Source of the DNA: Triticum aestivum | Lineage: Eukaryota; Streptophyta; Magnoliopsida; Poales; Poaceae | Direction of reading: 5' to 3' | Assembly (NCBI RefSeq): GCF_018294505.1 | Contig: NC_057810.1 | Span: 704,207,622-704,271,621, forward strand | Length of the DNA stretch: 64,000 bases | In this document: one piece after another, positions 44,767 to 58,379 of the stretch | Numbering within the stretch: the stretch's first letter is position 1 | Layout: each line of letters starts with the position of its first letter | Made by a program: the position numbers and the translations under genes | Notes under the pieces: generated by a model | What the model was told of the DNA's origin: nothing | The model's database searches: none | What the model saw: only the letters and a program-made list of their open reading frames with translations

Positions 44767-46471
44767 TGTCGGGGAACGTAGCAGAAACTAAAAAATTTCT
44801 ATGCATCACCAACATCAATCTATGGAGTCATCTAGCAACGAGAGAGAGGAGTGCATCTACATACCCTTGTAGATCGCGAGCGGAAGCGTTCAAGAGAACG
44901 GGGTTGATGGAGTCGTACTCGTCGTGATCCAAATCACCGATGATCTTAGCGCCGAACGGACGGCACCTCCGCGTTCAACACACGTACGATTGGGGAAGAC
45001 GTCTCCTCCTTCTTGATCCAGCAAGGGGGAAGGAGAGATTGATGGAGATCCAGCAGCACGACGGCGTGGTGGTGGAAGCAGCGGTGATCTCGGCAGGGCT
45101 TCGCCAAGCTCAGCGAGAGGGAGAGGTGTTACGAGGGGAGAGGGAGGCGCCAGGCGCTAGGGTGTGCAGCCCTCCCTCCCCCCTCTTTATATAGGGGCCC
45201 TGGGGGGCGCCGCCCCCCTAGAGATCCAATCTCAGGGGGGGGGGGGCAAAGGGGGGACTTGCCCCCCAAGTCAAGTGGGGCGCCCCCACCCCTAGGGTTT
45301 CCAACCCTAGGCGCAGGGGAGGCCCAAGGGGGGCGCCCCAGCCCACCAGGGGCTAGTTCCCTTCCCACTTCAGCCCATGTGGCCCTCCGGGATAGGTGGA
45401 CCCACCCGGTGGACCCCCGGGACCCTTCCGGTGGTCCCGGTACAATACTGGTGACCTCCAAAACTTTCCCGGTGACCGAAACTGGACTTCCTATATATAA
45501 ATCTTCACCTCCAGACCATTCCAGAACTCCTAGTGACGTCCAGGATCTCATACAGGACTTCGAACAACTTTCGGGTTACCGCGTACTAATATCTCTACAA
45601 CCCTAGCGTCACCGAACCTTAAGTGTGTGGACCCTACGGGTTCGGGAGACACGCAGACATGACCGAGACGACTCTCCGGTCAATAACCAACAGCGGGATC
45701 TGGATACCCATGTTGGCTCCCACATGTTCCATGATGATCTCATCGAATGAACCACGATGTCGAGGATTCAAGTAATCCCGTATACAATTCCCTTTGTCAA
45801 TCGATACGTTACTTGCCCGAGATTCGATCGTCGGTATCCCAATACCTCGTTCAATCTCGTTACCGGCAAGTCACTTTACTTGTACCATAATGCATGATCC
45901 CATGATCAACTACTTGGTCACATTGAGCTCATTATGATGATGCATTACCGAGTGGGCCCAGAGATACCTCTCCATCATACGGAGTGACAAATCCCAGTCT
46001 CGATCCGTGTCAATCCAACAGACACTTTCGGAGATACCTGTAGTATACCTTTATAGCCACCCAGTTACGTTGTGACGTTTGGTACACCCAAAGCACTCTT
46101 ACGGTATCCGGGAGTTACACGATCTCATGGTCTAAGAAAATGATACTTGACAATAGAAAAGCTCTAGCAAAACGAACTACACGATCTTGTGCTATGCTTA
46201 GGATTGGGTCTTGTCCATCACATCATTCTCCCAATGATGTGATCCCGTCATCAATGACATCCGATGTCCATGGTTAGGAAACCATAACCATCAATTGATC
46301 AACGAGCTAGTTAACTAGAGGCTCACTAGGGACATGTTGTGGTCTATGTATTCACACATGTATTACGATTCCCGGATAGCACAATTATAGCATGAACAAT
46401 AGACAATTATCATGAACAAGGAAATATAATAATAACCATTTTATTATTGCCTCTAGGGCATATTTCCAACA
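44767..46471 (-). mobile_element. Solo LTR, Angela/BARE/WIS type, TSD TAAAG
   Basis: The 1,705-bp sequence is the reverse complement of an LTR closely related to those of Copia element 1. It starts TGTCGGGGAACGT and ends GCATATTTCCAACA. TAAAG flanks it at 44762-44766 and 46472-46476. There is no internal region, so it probably arose by recombination between the two LTRs of an old insertion. Confidence 0.95.
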
Positions 46472-46476
46472 TAAAG

Positions 46477-46824
46477 AGCAAGCTAAAGCTAGCTAGCTGA
46501 TCGATTCATTGCGGCCAGAGGTTAGAGGTATAATATAACTCTATTACAGATCCTAGCGTCTACGAGATACGACTACATGCAAGCGGCGGCTGTTAATTCA
46601 CATAGGCTTATCACATAATTGTATAACACTTGAGTGTAGCTCAGTTTGGTTCAGCTAGCTATCTTCAGGATTATATATGCAATGAGTGGCCAAAAGTCAA
46701 AACCAGAAAATTGAGAAAAACTGCAATTGCCAAACATGTTGGTAGTTTTGCTAAAACAGAGAAAAAACTTGGTTTTTTAGAAACCGTAGTATTCATTGCC
46801 ACACATTGAAATACCGAGGTTTTC
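46477..46824. other. Intergenic, no supported gene
   Basis: Nothing was recognised apart from the possible inverted-repeat relic at about 46740-46820 that resembles 33190-33350. Confidence 0.35.
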
Positions 46825-47759
46825 AATTACTCGGCCATGTCTGCATGTTCCCGAACCCGTAGGGTCGCACGCTTAACGTTCGGTTGCACTAGGATAGTAT
46901 TGAGATATAAACAGTGGAAAATCTGAAGGTTGTTCGGAGTCCCGGATGATATAAACGAGGAGCTCTGGAATGGTCCGGAGGTAAAGATTCATATATGGAA
47001 AGTTCTTATTGGGGTTCCAGAAAAAGTTCGAGTTTTTCGATATTATACCAGGAAGGTTCTAGAAGGTTCCAGAGTGGGGCCCACCTGCATGGGGGGACCC
47101 ACATGAATGTGGGTAGTGGGGAAAGTCTCCACACCCCTGGTCTAGGCACACCAAGCTCCTTCCTTAAGAGGAATAGTATTATATCCCAAAGGGATAAGAT
47201 CAGGATCCCTAAAAAAGGGTGATAGCGATCGATGGGGAAGGAAAGGAAGGATTTCCTTCCTCCCCCTTTGGCCAACGCTCCTAGGGCCTTGGAGGGAAAT
47301 CCACCAGACCCCTCCACGTCTATATAAAGGTGGGGAGGCATTGGGGGCAGCACCCTTCGACCCTTGCCCGTTACCTCTCCCAACTCCTGCGATGTTTCAC
47401 CAGTACGCGCTTGGCGAAGCCCTGCCGGAGTTTCGTTGCCATCACCATCACCACGCCATCATGTTGGTTCAGATCTCGTCTACCTCCTCTCTCCATCTTG
47501 CTAGATCAAGAAGGTGAGGACGCCGTCGATCCGCATGTGTGCTAAACCCGAAGGTGTCGTCCGTTGGGCACTTATTGATCGGGAGTTTGTGGACGGATCG
47601 TGAAGCCGTTCGACTACATAAACCGTGTTTATTAATGCTTCCTCTTAGCGATCTACAAGGGTATGCGGATCCAATCTCTCCTCTCGTAGATGTTCATCTC
47701 CTAGATCGATCTTGGTGAGCGTAGGAAGTTTTTTGTTTCCCATGCAATGTTCCCCAACA
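46825..47759 (+). mobile_element. 5'-truncated Copia LTR remnant
   Basis: From CTCGGCCATGTCTGCATG onward the sequence follows the second half of the Copia element 2 LTR. Shared text includes GGTTCTAGAAGGTTCC, GGGGCCCACCTGCATGGGG and the end TTCCCCAACA at 47759. The first half is missing and there is no internal region or detectable TSD. It is more diverged than the LTRs of element 2. Confidence 0.85.
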
Positions 47760-47904
47760 ACACCCGTCCTCTTCCCATCCTCTATCTCGTTATGTGCCCG
47801 GTGACAACTCTTGCTGCACACCTGAAATGCGCCTCCCACTACTTCCCTCCTCTTCACAATCCTAACGTCCCGTGTTGCTGCAGTTGGTCGCCTCCCACCG
47901 CTAC

Positions 47905-48552
47905 TGTCGGGGATATACCCAGCGGTATGACCTGGCCGGAAGTATGACCTGGACGAACTTGGCGCTTCATCGATGACCTGCCGGAGGACTGGCGACTCAT
48001 GGGTCAGGCGGCTCACTGGTCCGGCGACTTATTAGCCAGGTGACTCACGGATGGCTCCGACGGCGGGTCAGATGGATAACAAGACTCAATGGCCCATAAG
48101 GCGGCTCATGGAAAGGCCGACTTATGTGATGATGGGCCGGCTTAAGAGAAAGCACAAGGAATATTCTCCTACAAAGGAAGCAAGACTAGGACTCCACTTG
48201 TAATAGAGTAATCCTAATCCTACTAGGACTAACCCGCCGCTTTAACATATAAGAAGGGGCAGGGCACCCCAAGAGGGAGAAGAGAATAATTGCTAAGGCT
48301 AGACATAAATAGAGGAGAGCCGGTTATACGATGTCTCCCTCATGAGCATAATGAGACCTGGACACAAACATCATGTAGGGCTATTACCGTATGATGTTTC
48401 CCGGGGCCCGAAGCTGTCTAAATCCTTGTCTTATGTGTTGATCCGCCTGGCGTCTCTTGATTCCGACCAACCCATTCAAGTTACCACCTAGATGCGTTGG
48501 CCTCACGACTAAGTCCTCACACTAGGACATCTGCCGTGACAAATCCACGACA
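47905..48552. mobile_element. Solo LTR of an unidentified retrotransposon, 648 bp, TSD GCTAC
   Basis: The sequence runs from TGTCGGGGATATACCC to CAAATCCACGACA, with TG...CA ends. GCTAC flanks it at 47900-47904 and 48553-48557. The interior has a typical LTR feel (GGCGGCTCA words, TATAAGAAGGGGCAGGG near 48247). It is unlike the Copia LTRs in the window and may be Gypsy, which is unproven. Its strand cannot be decided. Confidence 0.85.
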
Positions 48553-48681
48553 GCTACCCTTCCCTTCGGACCCCTACTCCCTCCGCAGTCGCTGCCGGCC
48601 ACATCTAGCCACCTTCGAACTCCTCTCCCTCACGTCTTGATTCATCTCTTCCCATCCCCATCCCTTCTGCAACCATGTACA

Positions 48682-50425
48682 TGTTGGAAATATGCCCTAG
48701 AGGCAATAATAAAAGTATTATTATTATATTTACTTGTTCATGATAATTGTCTTTTATTCATGCTATAACTGTATTATCCGGAAATCGTAATACACGTGTG
48801 AATACATAGACCACAATATGTCCCTAGTGAGCCTCTAGTTGACTAGCTCGTTGTGATCAACAGATAGTCATGGTTTCCTGGCTATGGGCATTGGATGTCG
48901 TTGATAACGGGATCACATCATTAGGAGAATGATGTGATGGACAAGACCCAATCCTAAGACTAGCACAAAAGATTGTGTAGTTCATTTGCTAGAGCTTTGC
49001 CAATGTCAAGTATCTCTTCCTTCGACCATGAGAGCGTGTAACTCCTGGATACCGTAGGAGTGCTTTGGGTGTATCAAACGTCACAACGTAACTGGGTGAC
49101 TATAAAGGTGCACTACAGGTATCTCCGAAAGTATCTATTGTTTTATGCGGATCGAGACTGGGATTTGTCACTCCGTGTAAACGGAGAGGTATCTCTGGGC
49201 CCACTCGGTAGGACATCATCATATGCGCAATGTGACCAAGGAGTTGATCACGGGATGATGTGTTACGGAACGAGTAAAGTGACTTGCCGGTAACGAGATT
49301 GAACAAGGTATTGGATACCGACGATCGAATCTCGGGCAAGTAACATACCGATAGACAAAGGGAATTGAATACGGGATTGATTAAGTCCTTGACATCGTGG
49401 TTCATCCGATGAGATCATCGTGGAACATGTGGGAGCCATCATGGGTATCCAGATCCCGCTGTTGGTTATTGACCGGAGAACGTCTCGGTCATGTCTACAT
49501 GTCTCCCGAACCCGTAGGGTCTACACACTTAAGGTTCGATGACGCTAGGGTTATAAAGGAAGTTTGTATGTGGTTACCGAATGTTGTTCGGAGTCCCGGA
49601 TGAGATCCCGGACGTCACGAGGAGTTCCGGAATGGTCCGGAGGTAAAGATTTATATATGGGAAGTCCTATTTTGGCCACCGGAAAATGTTCGGGATTTTT
49701 CGGTATTGTACCGGGAAGGTTCTAGAAGGTTCCGGAGTGGGGCCCACCTGCATGGGGGGACCCACATGGACGTGGGTAGTGGGGGCAAGGCCCCACACCC
49801 CTGGTCAAGGCGCACCAAGATCCCCCCTTAGAAGGAATAAGATCATATCCCGAAGGGATAAGATCAAGATCCCTAAAAAGGGGGGATAACAATCGGTGGG
49901 GAAGGAAATAATGAGATTTCTTTCCTCCCACCTTGGCCAACGCCCCAATGGACTTGGAGGGCAAGAAACCAGCCCCTCCACCCCTATATATAGTGGGGAG
50001 GCGCATGGGAGCTATACACGAAGTTCTGGCACAGCCCTACCTCTCTCCCTACTCCTCCTCTCCCATGGTGCTTGGCGAAGCCCTGCTGGATTGCCACGCT
50101 CCTCCACCACCACCACGCCGTTGTGCTGCTGTTGGATGGAGTCTTCCTCAACCTCTCCCTCTCTCCTTGCTGGATCAAGGCGTGGGAGACGTCACCGGGC
50201 TGTACGTGTGTTGAACGCGGAGGTGCCGTCCGTTCGGCACTAGGATCATCGGTGATTTGAATCACGACGAGTACGACTCCATCAACCCCGTTCACTTGAA
50301 CGCTTCCGCTTAGCGATCTACAAGGGTATGTAGATGCACTCTCTTTCTACTCGTTGCTGGTCTCTCCATAGATAGATCTTGGTGACACGTAGGAAAATTT
50401 TGAATTTCTGCTACGTTCCCCAACA
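48682..50425 (+). repeat. 5' LTR of Copia element 2
   Basis: The LTR is 1,744 bp, TGTTGGAAAT to TTCCCCAACA. A TATA-like CCTATATATAGTGGGG lies at about 49982. A primer-binding-site-like TGGCATCATGAGCT follows at 50427. Confidence 0.95.
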
Positions 50426-51699
50426 GTGGCATCATGAGCTAGGTCTATTGCGTAGATTCTTTGCACGAGTAGAACACAAAGTAGTTGTGGGCGTTGATGT
50501 TGTTCAATATGCTTACCGTTACTAGTCCAATCTTGTTTCGACGGTATTGTGGGATGAAGCGGCCCGGACCGACCTTACACGTACTCTTACGTGAGACAGG
50601 TTCCACCGATTGACATGCACTTGGTGCATAAGGTGGCTAGCGGGTGCCAGTCTCTCCCACTTTAGTCGGAACGGATTCGATGAAAAGGGTCCTTATGAAG
50701 GGTAAATAGCAATTGGCATATCACGTTGTGGTCTTGCGTAGGTAAGAAACGTTCTTGCTAGAAACCCATAGCAGCCACGTAAAACATGCAACAACAATTA
50801 GAGGACGTCTAACTTGTTTTTGCAGGGTATGCTATGTGATGTGATATGGCCAAGAAGAATGTGATGAATGATATGTGATGTATGAGATTGATCATGTTCT
50901 TGTAATAGGATTCACGACTTGCATGTCGATGAGTATGACAACCGGCAGGAGCCATAGGAGTTGTCTTTATTTATTGTATGACCTGCGTGTCATTGAAGAA
51001 CGCCATGTAAACTACTTTACTTTATTGCTAAACGCGTTAGTCATAGAAGTAGAAGTAGTCGTTGGCGTGACAACTTCATGAAGACACGATGATGGAGATC
51101 ATGATGATGGAGATCATGGTGTCGTGCCGGTGACGATGATGATCATGGAGCCCCGAAGATGAAGATCAAAAGGAGCAAAATGATATTGGCCATATCATGT
51201 CACTATTTGATTGCATGTGATGTTTATCATGTTTATGCATCTTGTTTGCTTAGGACGACGGTAGTAAATAAGATGATCCCTTACAAAATTTCAAGAAGTG
51301 TTCTCCCCTAACTGTGCACCGTTGCTACAGTTCGTCGCTTCTAAGCACCACGTGATGATCGGGTGTGATGGATTCTTACGTTCACATACAACGGGTGTAA
51401 GACAGTTTTACACAGCGAAAACACTTAGGGTTAACTTGACGAGCCTAGCATGTGCAGACATGGCCTCGGAACACGGAGACCGAAAGGTCGAGCATGAGTC
51501 GTATGGTAGATACGATCAACATGAAGATGTTCACCGATGATGACTAGTCCGTCTCACGTGATGATCGGACACGGCCTAGTTGACTCGGATCATGTGATCA
51601 CTTAGATGACCAGAGGGATGTCTATCTAAGTGGGAGTTCATAAGATGAACTTAATTATCCTGAACATAGTCAAAAGACCTTTTGCAAATTATGTCGTAA

Positions 51700-54600
51700 G
51701 CTCGCGCTTTAGTTCCACTGTTTAGATATGTTCCTAGAGAAAATATAGTTGAAAGTTGATAGTAGCGATTATGCGATCAGTAGAAAGCTTATGTCCTTAA
51801 TGCACCGCTCAGTGTGCTGAACCCCAACGTCGTTTGTCGATGTTGCGAACATCGGACATACACGTTTTGATAACTACGTGATAGTTCAATTAAATGGTTT
51901 AAGTAGAGGCACCAAAGACGTTTTCGAAACGTCGCGGAACATATGAGATGTTTCGAGGGCTGAAATTGGGATTTCAGGCTCGTGCCCACGTCAAGAGGTA
52001 TAAGACCTCCGACGATTTTCTTAGCCTGCAAACTAAGGGAGAAAAGCTCAATCGTTGAGCTTGTGCTCAGATTGTCTGAGCACAACAATCACTTGAATCG
52101 AGTGGGAGTTGATCCTCCAGATGAGATAGTGATGTTTCCCCAAAGTCATTGCCACCAAGCTGCTAGAGCTTCGTGATTAACTATAACATATCAGGGATAG
52201 ATATGATGATCCTTGAAATATTCATGATGTTTGACACCGCGAAAGTAGAAATCAAGAAGGAGCATCAATTGTTGATGGTTGGTGAAACCACTAGTTTCAA
52301 GAAGGGCAAGGGAACAAAGGGATACTTCATGAAACGGCAATTCAGCTGCTGCTCTAGTGAAGAAACCCAAGGTTGAACCCAAACCCGAGACTAAGTGCTT
52401 CTGTAATAAGGGGAACAACCACTGGAGCAGCATTACCCTAGATACTTGGTAGATGAGAAGGCTGGCAAGGTCGATAGAAGTATATTGGATATACATTATG
52501 TTAATGTGTACTTTACTAGTACTCCTAGTAGCACCAGGGTATTGGATACCGGTTCGGTTGCTAAGTGTTAGTAACTCGAAATAAAAGCTACGGAATAAAC
52601 GGAGACTAGCTAAAGGTGAGCTGACGATATATGTTGGAAGTGTTTCCAAGGTTGATATGATCAAGCATCGCACGCTCCCTCTACCACCGAGATTGGTGTT
52701 TGCGTTGAGCATAGACATGATTGGATTATGTCTATCGCAATACGGTTATTCATTTAAGGAGAATAATGGTTACTCTATTTTTGAATAATACCTTCAATGG
52801 TCTTGCACCTAAAGGAATGGTTTATTGAATCTCGGTCGTAGTGATACACATTTTCATGCCAAAAGATATAAGATAGTAATGATAGTACCACTTACTTGTG
52901 GCACTGCCATGTAAGTCATAATGGTATAAAACGCATGAAGAAGCTCCATGTTGATGGATCTTTGGACTCACTCGTTTTTGAAAAGTTTGAGACATGCGAA
53001 CCATGTCTATTGGTGTATATGCATGAAGAAACTCCATGCAAATGGATCGTTCGGACTCACTTGATTTTGAATCACTTGAGATATGCAAATCATACCACAT
53101 GGGCAAGATGACTGAAAAGCCTCATTTTCAGTAAGATGGAACAAGATAGCAACTTGTTGGAAGTAACACATTTTGATGTGTGCAGTCGAATGAGTGCTGA
53201 GGCATGCAGTGAATATCATTATGTTCTTACTTCACAGATGATTCGAGTAAATGTTGAGTATATTTACTTGATGAAACACAAGTCTGAATTATTGAATGGT
53301 TCAAGTAATTTCAGAGTGAAGTAGCAGATCATTGTGACAAGAGGATAAAATGTCTATGATATGATCATAGAGATGAATATCTGAGTTACGAGTTTTGGCA
53401 CACAATTAAGACATTGTGGAAATTGTTTCGCAATTAATACCGCCTGGAACACCATAATGTGATGGTGTGTCCGAACATCATAGTTGCACCCTATTGGATA
53501 TGGTGCGTACCATGATGTCTCTTATCGAATTACCACTATCGTTCATGGGTTAGGCATTAGAGACAACCACATTCACTTTAAATAGGGCACCACGTAATTC
53601 CGATGAGATGACACCGTATGAATTATGGTTTAGAGAAACCTAAGTTGTCGTTTCTTAAAAGTTTGGGGCTGCGACGCTTATATGAAAAAGTTTCAGGTTG
53701 ATAAGCTCGAACCCAAAGCGGATAAAATGCATCTTCATAGGAAACCCAAAACAGTTGGGTATACCTCCTAATTCAGATCCGAAAGCAATATGGATTGTTT
53801 CTAGAATCGGGTCCTTTCTCGAGGAAAAGTTTCTCTCGAAAGAATTGAGTGGGAGGATGGTGGAGACTTGATGAGGTTATTGAACCGTCTCTTCAACTAG
53901 TGTGTGACAGGGCACAGGGAGTTGTTCCTGTGGCACCTACACCAATTGAAGTGGAAGCTTATGATATTGATCATGAAACTTCGGATCAAGTCACTCCCAA
54001 ACCTCGTAGGATGACAAGGATGCGTACTACTTCAGAGTGGTACGTAATCCTGTCTTGAAGGTCATGTTGCTAGACAACAATGAACCTACGAGCTATGGAG
54101 AAGCGATGGTGGGCCCGGATTCCGATAAATGGCTTGAGGCCATAAAATCCGAGAGAGGATCCATGTATGAAAACAAAGTGTAGACTTTGGCAGAACGGCT
54201 CGATGGTCGTAAGGCTAATGAGTACAGATGGATTTCAAAAGGAAGACGGACAATGATGGTAAATGTCACCATTAAGAAAGCTCGACTTGTCGTTAAGATG
54301 TTTTCCGACAAGTTCAAGGAGTTGACTACGATGAGATTTTCTCACTCGTAGCGATGCTAAGAGTCTGTTGGAATTATATTAGCGATTACTGCATTATTTA
54401 TGAAATCTTGCAGATAGGATGTCAAAACATTGTTTCCTCGACGATTTTAATGAGGAAAGGTTGTATGTGATACAACCGGAAGGTTTTGTCAATCCCGAAA
54501 GATGCTAATAAGTATGCAAAGCTCCAGCAATCCTTCTAAGGACTGGAGTGAGCATCTCGGAGTTGGAATGTATGCTTTGATGATGATCAAAAATTTTGGG

Positions 54601-55420
54601 TTTGTACAAAGTTTATGAGAAACTTGTATTTCCAAAGAAGTGAGTGGGAGCACTATAGAATTTCTGATGAGTATATGTTGTTGACATATTGTTGATCAGA
54701 AATGACGTAGAATTTCTGGAAAGCATATAGGGTTATTTTGAAAGTGTTTTTCAATGGAAAGCCTGGATTAAGCTACTTGAACATTGAGCATCAAGATCTA
54801 TAAGGATAGATCAAAATGCTTAATAATACTTTCAAATGAGCACATACCTTGACATGATCTTGAAGGTGTTCAAGATGGACCAGTCAAAGAAGGAGTTCTT
54901 GCCTGAGTTGTAAGGTACGAAGTTAAGACTTAAAGCTCGACCACGGCAGAATAGAGAGAAAGGACGAAGGTCGTCCCCTATGCTTAAGACGTAGGCTCTT
55001 CAGTATGCTATGCTGTGTACCGCACCTGAAGTGTGCCTTGCCATGAGTCAGTCAAGGGGTACAAGAGTGATCCAAGAATGGCTCACAGGACAGCGGTCAA
55101 AGTTATCCTTAGTAACTAGTGGACTAAGGAATTTTCTCGATTATGGAGGTGGTAAAAGAGTTCGTCGTAAAGGTTACGACGATGCAAGCTTGACACCTAT
55201 CCGGATAGCTCTGAGTAGAGAGACCGGATACATATAATGGAGCAATAATTTAGAATAGCTCCAAGTAGAACAGTTGTTTGGAATAGCTCCAAATAGAGCG
55301 TGGTAGCTGCATCTAGGAGATGACATAGAGATTTGTAAAGCACACACGGATCTGAAAGGTTCAGACCCGTTGACTAAAACCTCTCTCACAAGCAACATGA
55401 TCAAACATAAAACTCATTGA
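51700..55420 (+). pseudogene. Heavily decayed gag-pol of Copia element 2
   Basis: Collinear with the gag-pol of element 1 but broken into many short frames. Recognisable pieces are Gag (VEIKKEHQLLMVGETTSFKK, about 52240-52300), GAG_pre-integrase (LWHCHVSHNGIKRMKKLHVD, about 52895), integrase (HYVLTSQMIRVN, YIYLMKHKSE), the linker (ETSDQVTPKPRRMTRMRTTS, about 53975-54035) and reverse transcriptase. The catalytic YVDD position reads YVVD at 54674-54685, so an essential Asp is lost. The zinc-finger part of GAG_pre-integrase is imperfectly duplicated at about 52930-53105. The Gag linker that is deleted in element 1 is present here. No functional protein is expected. Confidence 0.85.
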
Positions 55421-55559
55421 GTGTTAATCACATAGTGATGTGAACTAGACTACTGACTCTAGTAAACTCTTGGGTATTAGTCACATGGCGATGTGACCTG
55501 TGAGTGTTAATCACATGGCGATGTGAACTAGATTATTGACTCTAGTGCAAGTGGGAGAC

Positions 55560-57303
55560 TGTTGGAAATATGCCCTAGAGGCAATAATAAAAGTATTATT
55601 ATTATATTTCCTTGTTCATGATAATTGTCTTTTATTCATGCTATAACTGTATTATCCGGAAATCGTAATACACGTGTGAATACATAGACCACAATATGTC
55701 CCTAGTGAGCCTCTAGTTGACTAGCTCGTTGTGATCAACAGATAGTCATGGTTTCCTGGCTATGGACATTGGATGTCGTTGATAACGGGATCACATCATT
55801 AGGAGAATGATGTGATGGACAAGACCCAATCCTAAGACTAGCACAAAAGATCGTGTAGTTCATTTGCTAGAGCTTTGCCAATGTCAAGTATCTCTTCCTT
55901 CGACCATGAGAGCGTGTAACTCCTGGATACCGTAGGAGTGCTTTGGGTGTATCAAACGTCACAACGTAACTGGGTGACTATAAAGGTGCACTACAGGTAT
56001 CTCCGAAAGTATCTATTGTTTTATGCGGATCGAGACTGGGATTTGTCACTCCGTGTAAACGGAGAGGTATCTCTGGGCCCACTCGGTAGGACATCATCAT
56101 ATGCGCAATGTGACCAAGGAGTTGATCACGGGATGATGTGTTACGGAACGAGTAAAGTGACTTGCCGGTAACGAGATTGAACAAGGTATTGGATACCGAC
56201 GATCGAATCTCGGGCAAGTAACATACCGATAGACAAAGGGAATTGAATACGGGATTGATTAAGTCCTTGACATCGTGGTTCATCCGATGAGATCATCGTG
56301 GAACATGTGGGAGCCATCATGGGTATCCAGATCCCGCTGTTGGTTATTGACCGGAGAACGTCTCGGTCATGTCTACATGTCTCCCGAACCCGTAGGGTCT
56401 ACACACTTAAGGTTCGATGACGCTAGGGTTATAAAGGAAGTTTGTATGTGGTTACCGAATGTTGTTCGGAGTCCCGGATGAGATCCCGGACGTCACGAGG
56501 AGTTCCGGAATGGTCCGGAGGTAAAGATTTATATATGGGAAGTCCTATTTTGGCCACCGGAAAATGTTCGGGATTTTTCGGTATTGTACCGGGAAGGTTC
56601 TAGAAGGTTCCGGAGTGGGGCCCACCTGCATGGGGGGACCCACATGGACGTGGGTAGTGGGGGCAAGGCCCCACACCCCTGGTCAAGGCGCACCAAGATC
56701 CCCCCTTAGAAGGAATAAGATCATATCCCGAAGGGATAAGATCAAGATCCCTAAAAAGGGGGGATAACAATCGGTGGGGAAGGAAATAATGAGATTTCTT
56801 TCCTCCCACCTTGGCCAACGCCCCAATGGACTTGGAGGGCAAGAAACCAGCCCCTCCACCCCTATATATAGTGGGGAGGCGCATGGGAGCTATACACGAA
56901 GTTCTGGCACAGCCCTACCTCTCTCCCTACTCCTCCTCTCCCATGGTGCTTGGCGAAGCCCTGCTGGATTGCCACGCTCCTCCACCACCACCACGCCGTT
57001 GTGCTGCTGTTGGATGGAGTCTTCCTCAACCTCTCCCTCTCTCCTTGCTAGATCAAGGCGTGGGAGACGTCACCGGGCTGTACGTGTGTTGAACGCGGAG
57101 GTGCCGTCCGTTCGGCACTAGGATCATCGGTGATTTGAATCACGACGAGTACGACTCCATCAACCCCGTTCACTTGAACGCTTCCGCTTAGCGATCTACA
57201 AGGGTATGTAGATGCACTCTCTTTCTACTCGTTGCTGGTCTCTCCATAGATAGATCTTGGTGACACGTAGGAAAATTTTGAATTTCTGCTACGTTCCCCA
57301 ACA
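55560..57303 (+). repeat. 3' LTR of Copia element 2
   Basis: The LTR is 1,744 bp, offset by exactly 6,878 bp from the 5' LTR throughout, so no indels separate them. A purine tract (AAGTGGGAGA) immediately precedes it. Confidence 0.95.
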
Positions 57304-58379
57304 GTACATTGCGTAAGATTGGCATGTTTTGAACTCCTATCCCTCTGCTAATTGATCTGGTTCACAAGACCAATGTTTATTGATACAGTTGAGGGATTTG
57401 CTTGTTTGTTTGCCATATGGAGCTGATCTTGCATTGTATCAAAACTTCCACCCCCATAGTGTTCACTTGGGTAGTTTATAGCCTTGGTTGATCTTGCTTC
57501 ATGCCTAATTTGTGTTTCTGTTGTGTTTGCAGTGTGGACTAGGATCACAGTGATATGCCCATTTTGCATCATATTTTCCTACTGTTATATATTGTCTTTG
57601 GTCATTACTCCACTTTATGATGCAATTCTAATGCCTTTCTCTCTTAATTTGCAACATTTACATTGAGAGGGAGATTACCGACAACTGGAATTCTAGACGT
57701 AACAGAGCTACATGAGAGATACATATTCTACAGAGCTCCAAATGACCTAAAACTTCACGGAGATTTTTTATTGAATATATAAAAAATACTAGAGCAAAGA
57801 AATACCAGAGGGGCCCACCAATTGCTCATAGGTCAACAGGGCGCGAACACCCACTAGGCACGCCCCGATGCCTTATGGGGCCCACAGCTGGCCTCTGGTG
57901 CCCATCTTCGGCTATATGAAGGGTTTTGACCTAGAAAAAAGAAGGCTTTTGAGACAAAGCGCCGCCGCCTCGAGGCGGTCTGGGCAGGAGCACTTTTTCT
58001 CTTCGGCGGAGCGATTCCGTCGGGGATACTTCCCTCTAGGAGGGGAAAATCGAAGCTATCAACATCACCGACGATCCTCTCATCATGGGAGAACCAATCT
58101 TCATCAACATCTTCATCAACACCATCTCGTCCCAAACCTTAATTCATCTCTTGTATTCAATCTTTGTCCCAAAACCTCAGATATGTACATTAGTCCCCTT
58201 TCAAAAGGGTGAGTCACTAGGTCTTAGATTGTAATTATTTGTTGCGTAGAATCTGTGCCCACACACCGTCAGTCTCAAATGATAACCTAGATAACCATTT
58301 GCTCAGCAAGTACTTATTTTTAATTTCTAAGTTCTCAATCCCAAACCCCCTTGGTCTTTGGGTCTAAAAATAATATCCC
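57304..58379. other. Old intergenic DNA, possible LTR relic
   Basis: No supported gene. The stretch 57780-58230 (GGGGCCCACC, TCGGCGGAGCGATTCCGTC, CATCAACATCTTCATCAACACC) has the flavour of a decayed Gypsy LTR/leader, but ends were not found. Confidence 0.35.

Larger units (their letters stand above)
48682..57303 (+). mobile_element. Copia LTR retrotransposon 2, 8,622 bp, TSD GTACA, nearly identical LTRs
   Basis: Two LTRs of equal length (1,744 bp; 48682-50425 and 55560-57303) bound a 5.1-kb internal region. GTACA is repeated at 48677-48681 and 57304-57308. By eye I found only four differences between the LTRs (near 48732, 48897, 48973 and 50170), about 0.2 percent. The insertion therefore looks very young. 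In contrast the gag-pol region is badly decayed. The LTR is related to, but distinct from, that of element 1, especially in its middle part. Confidence 0.95.
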
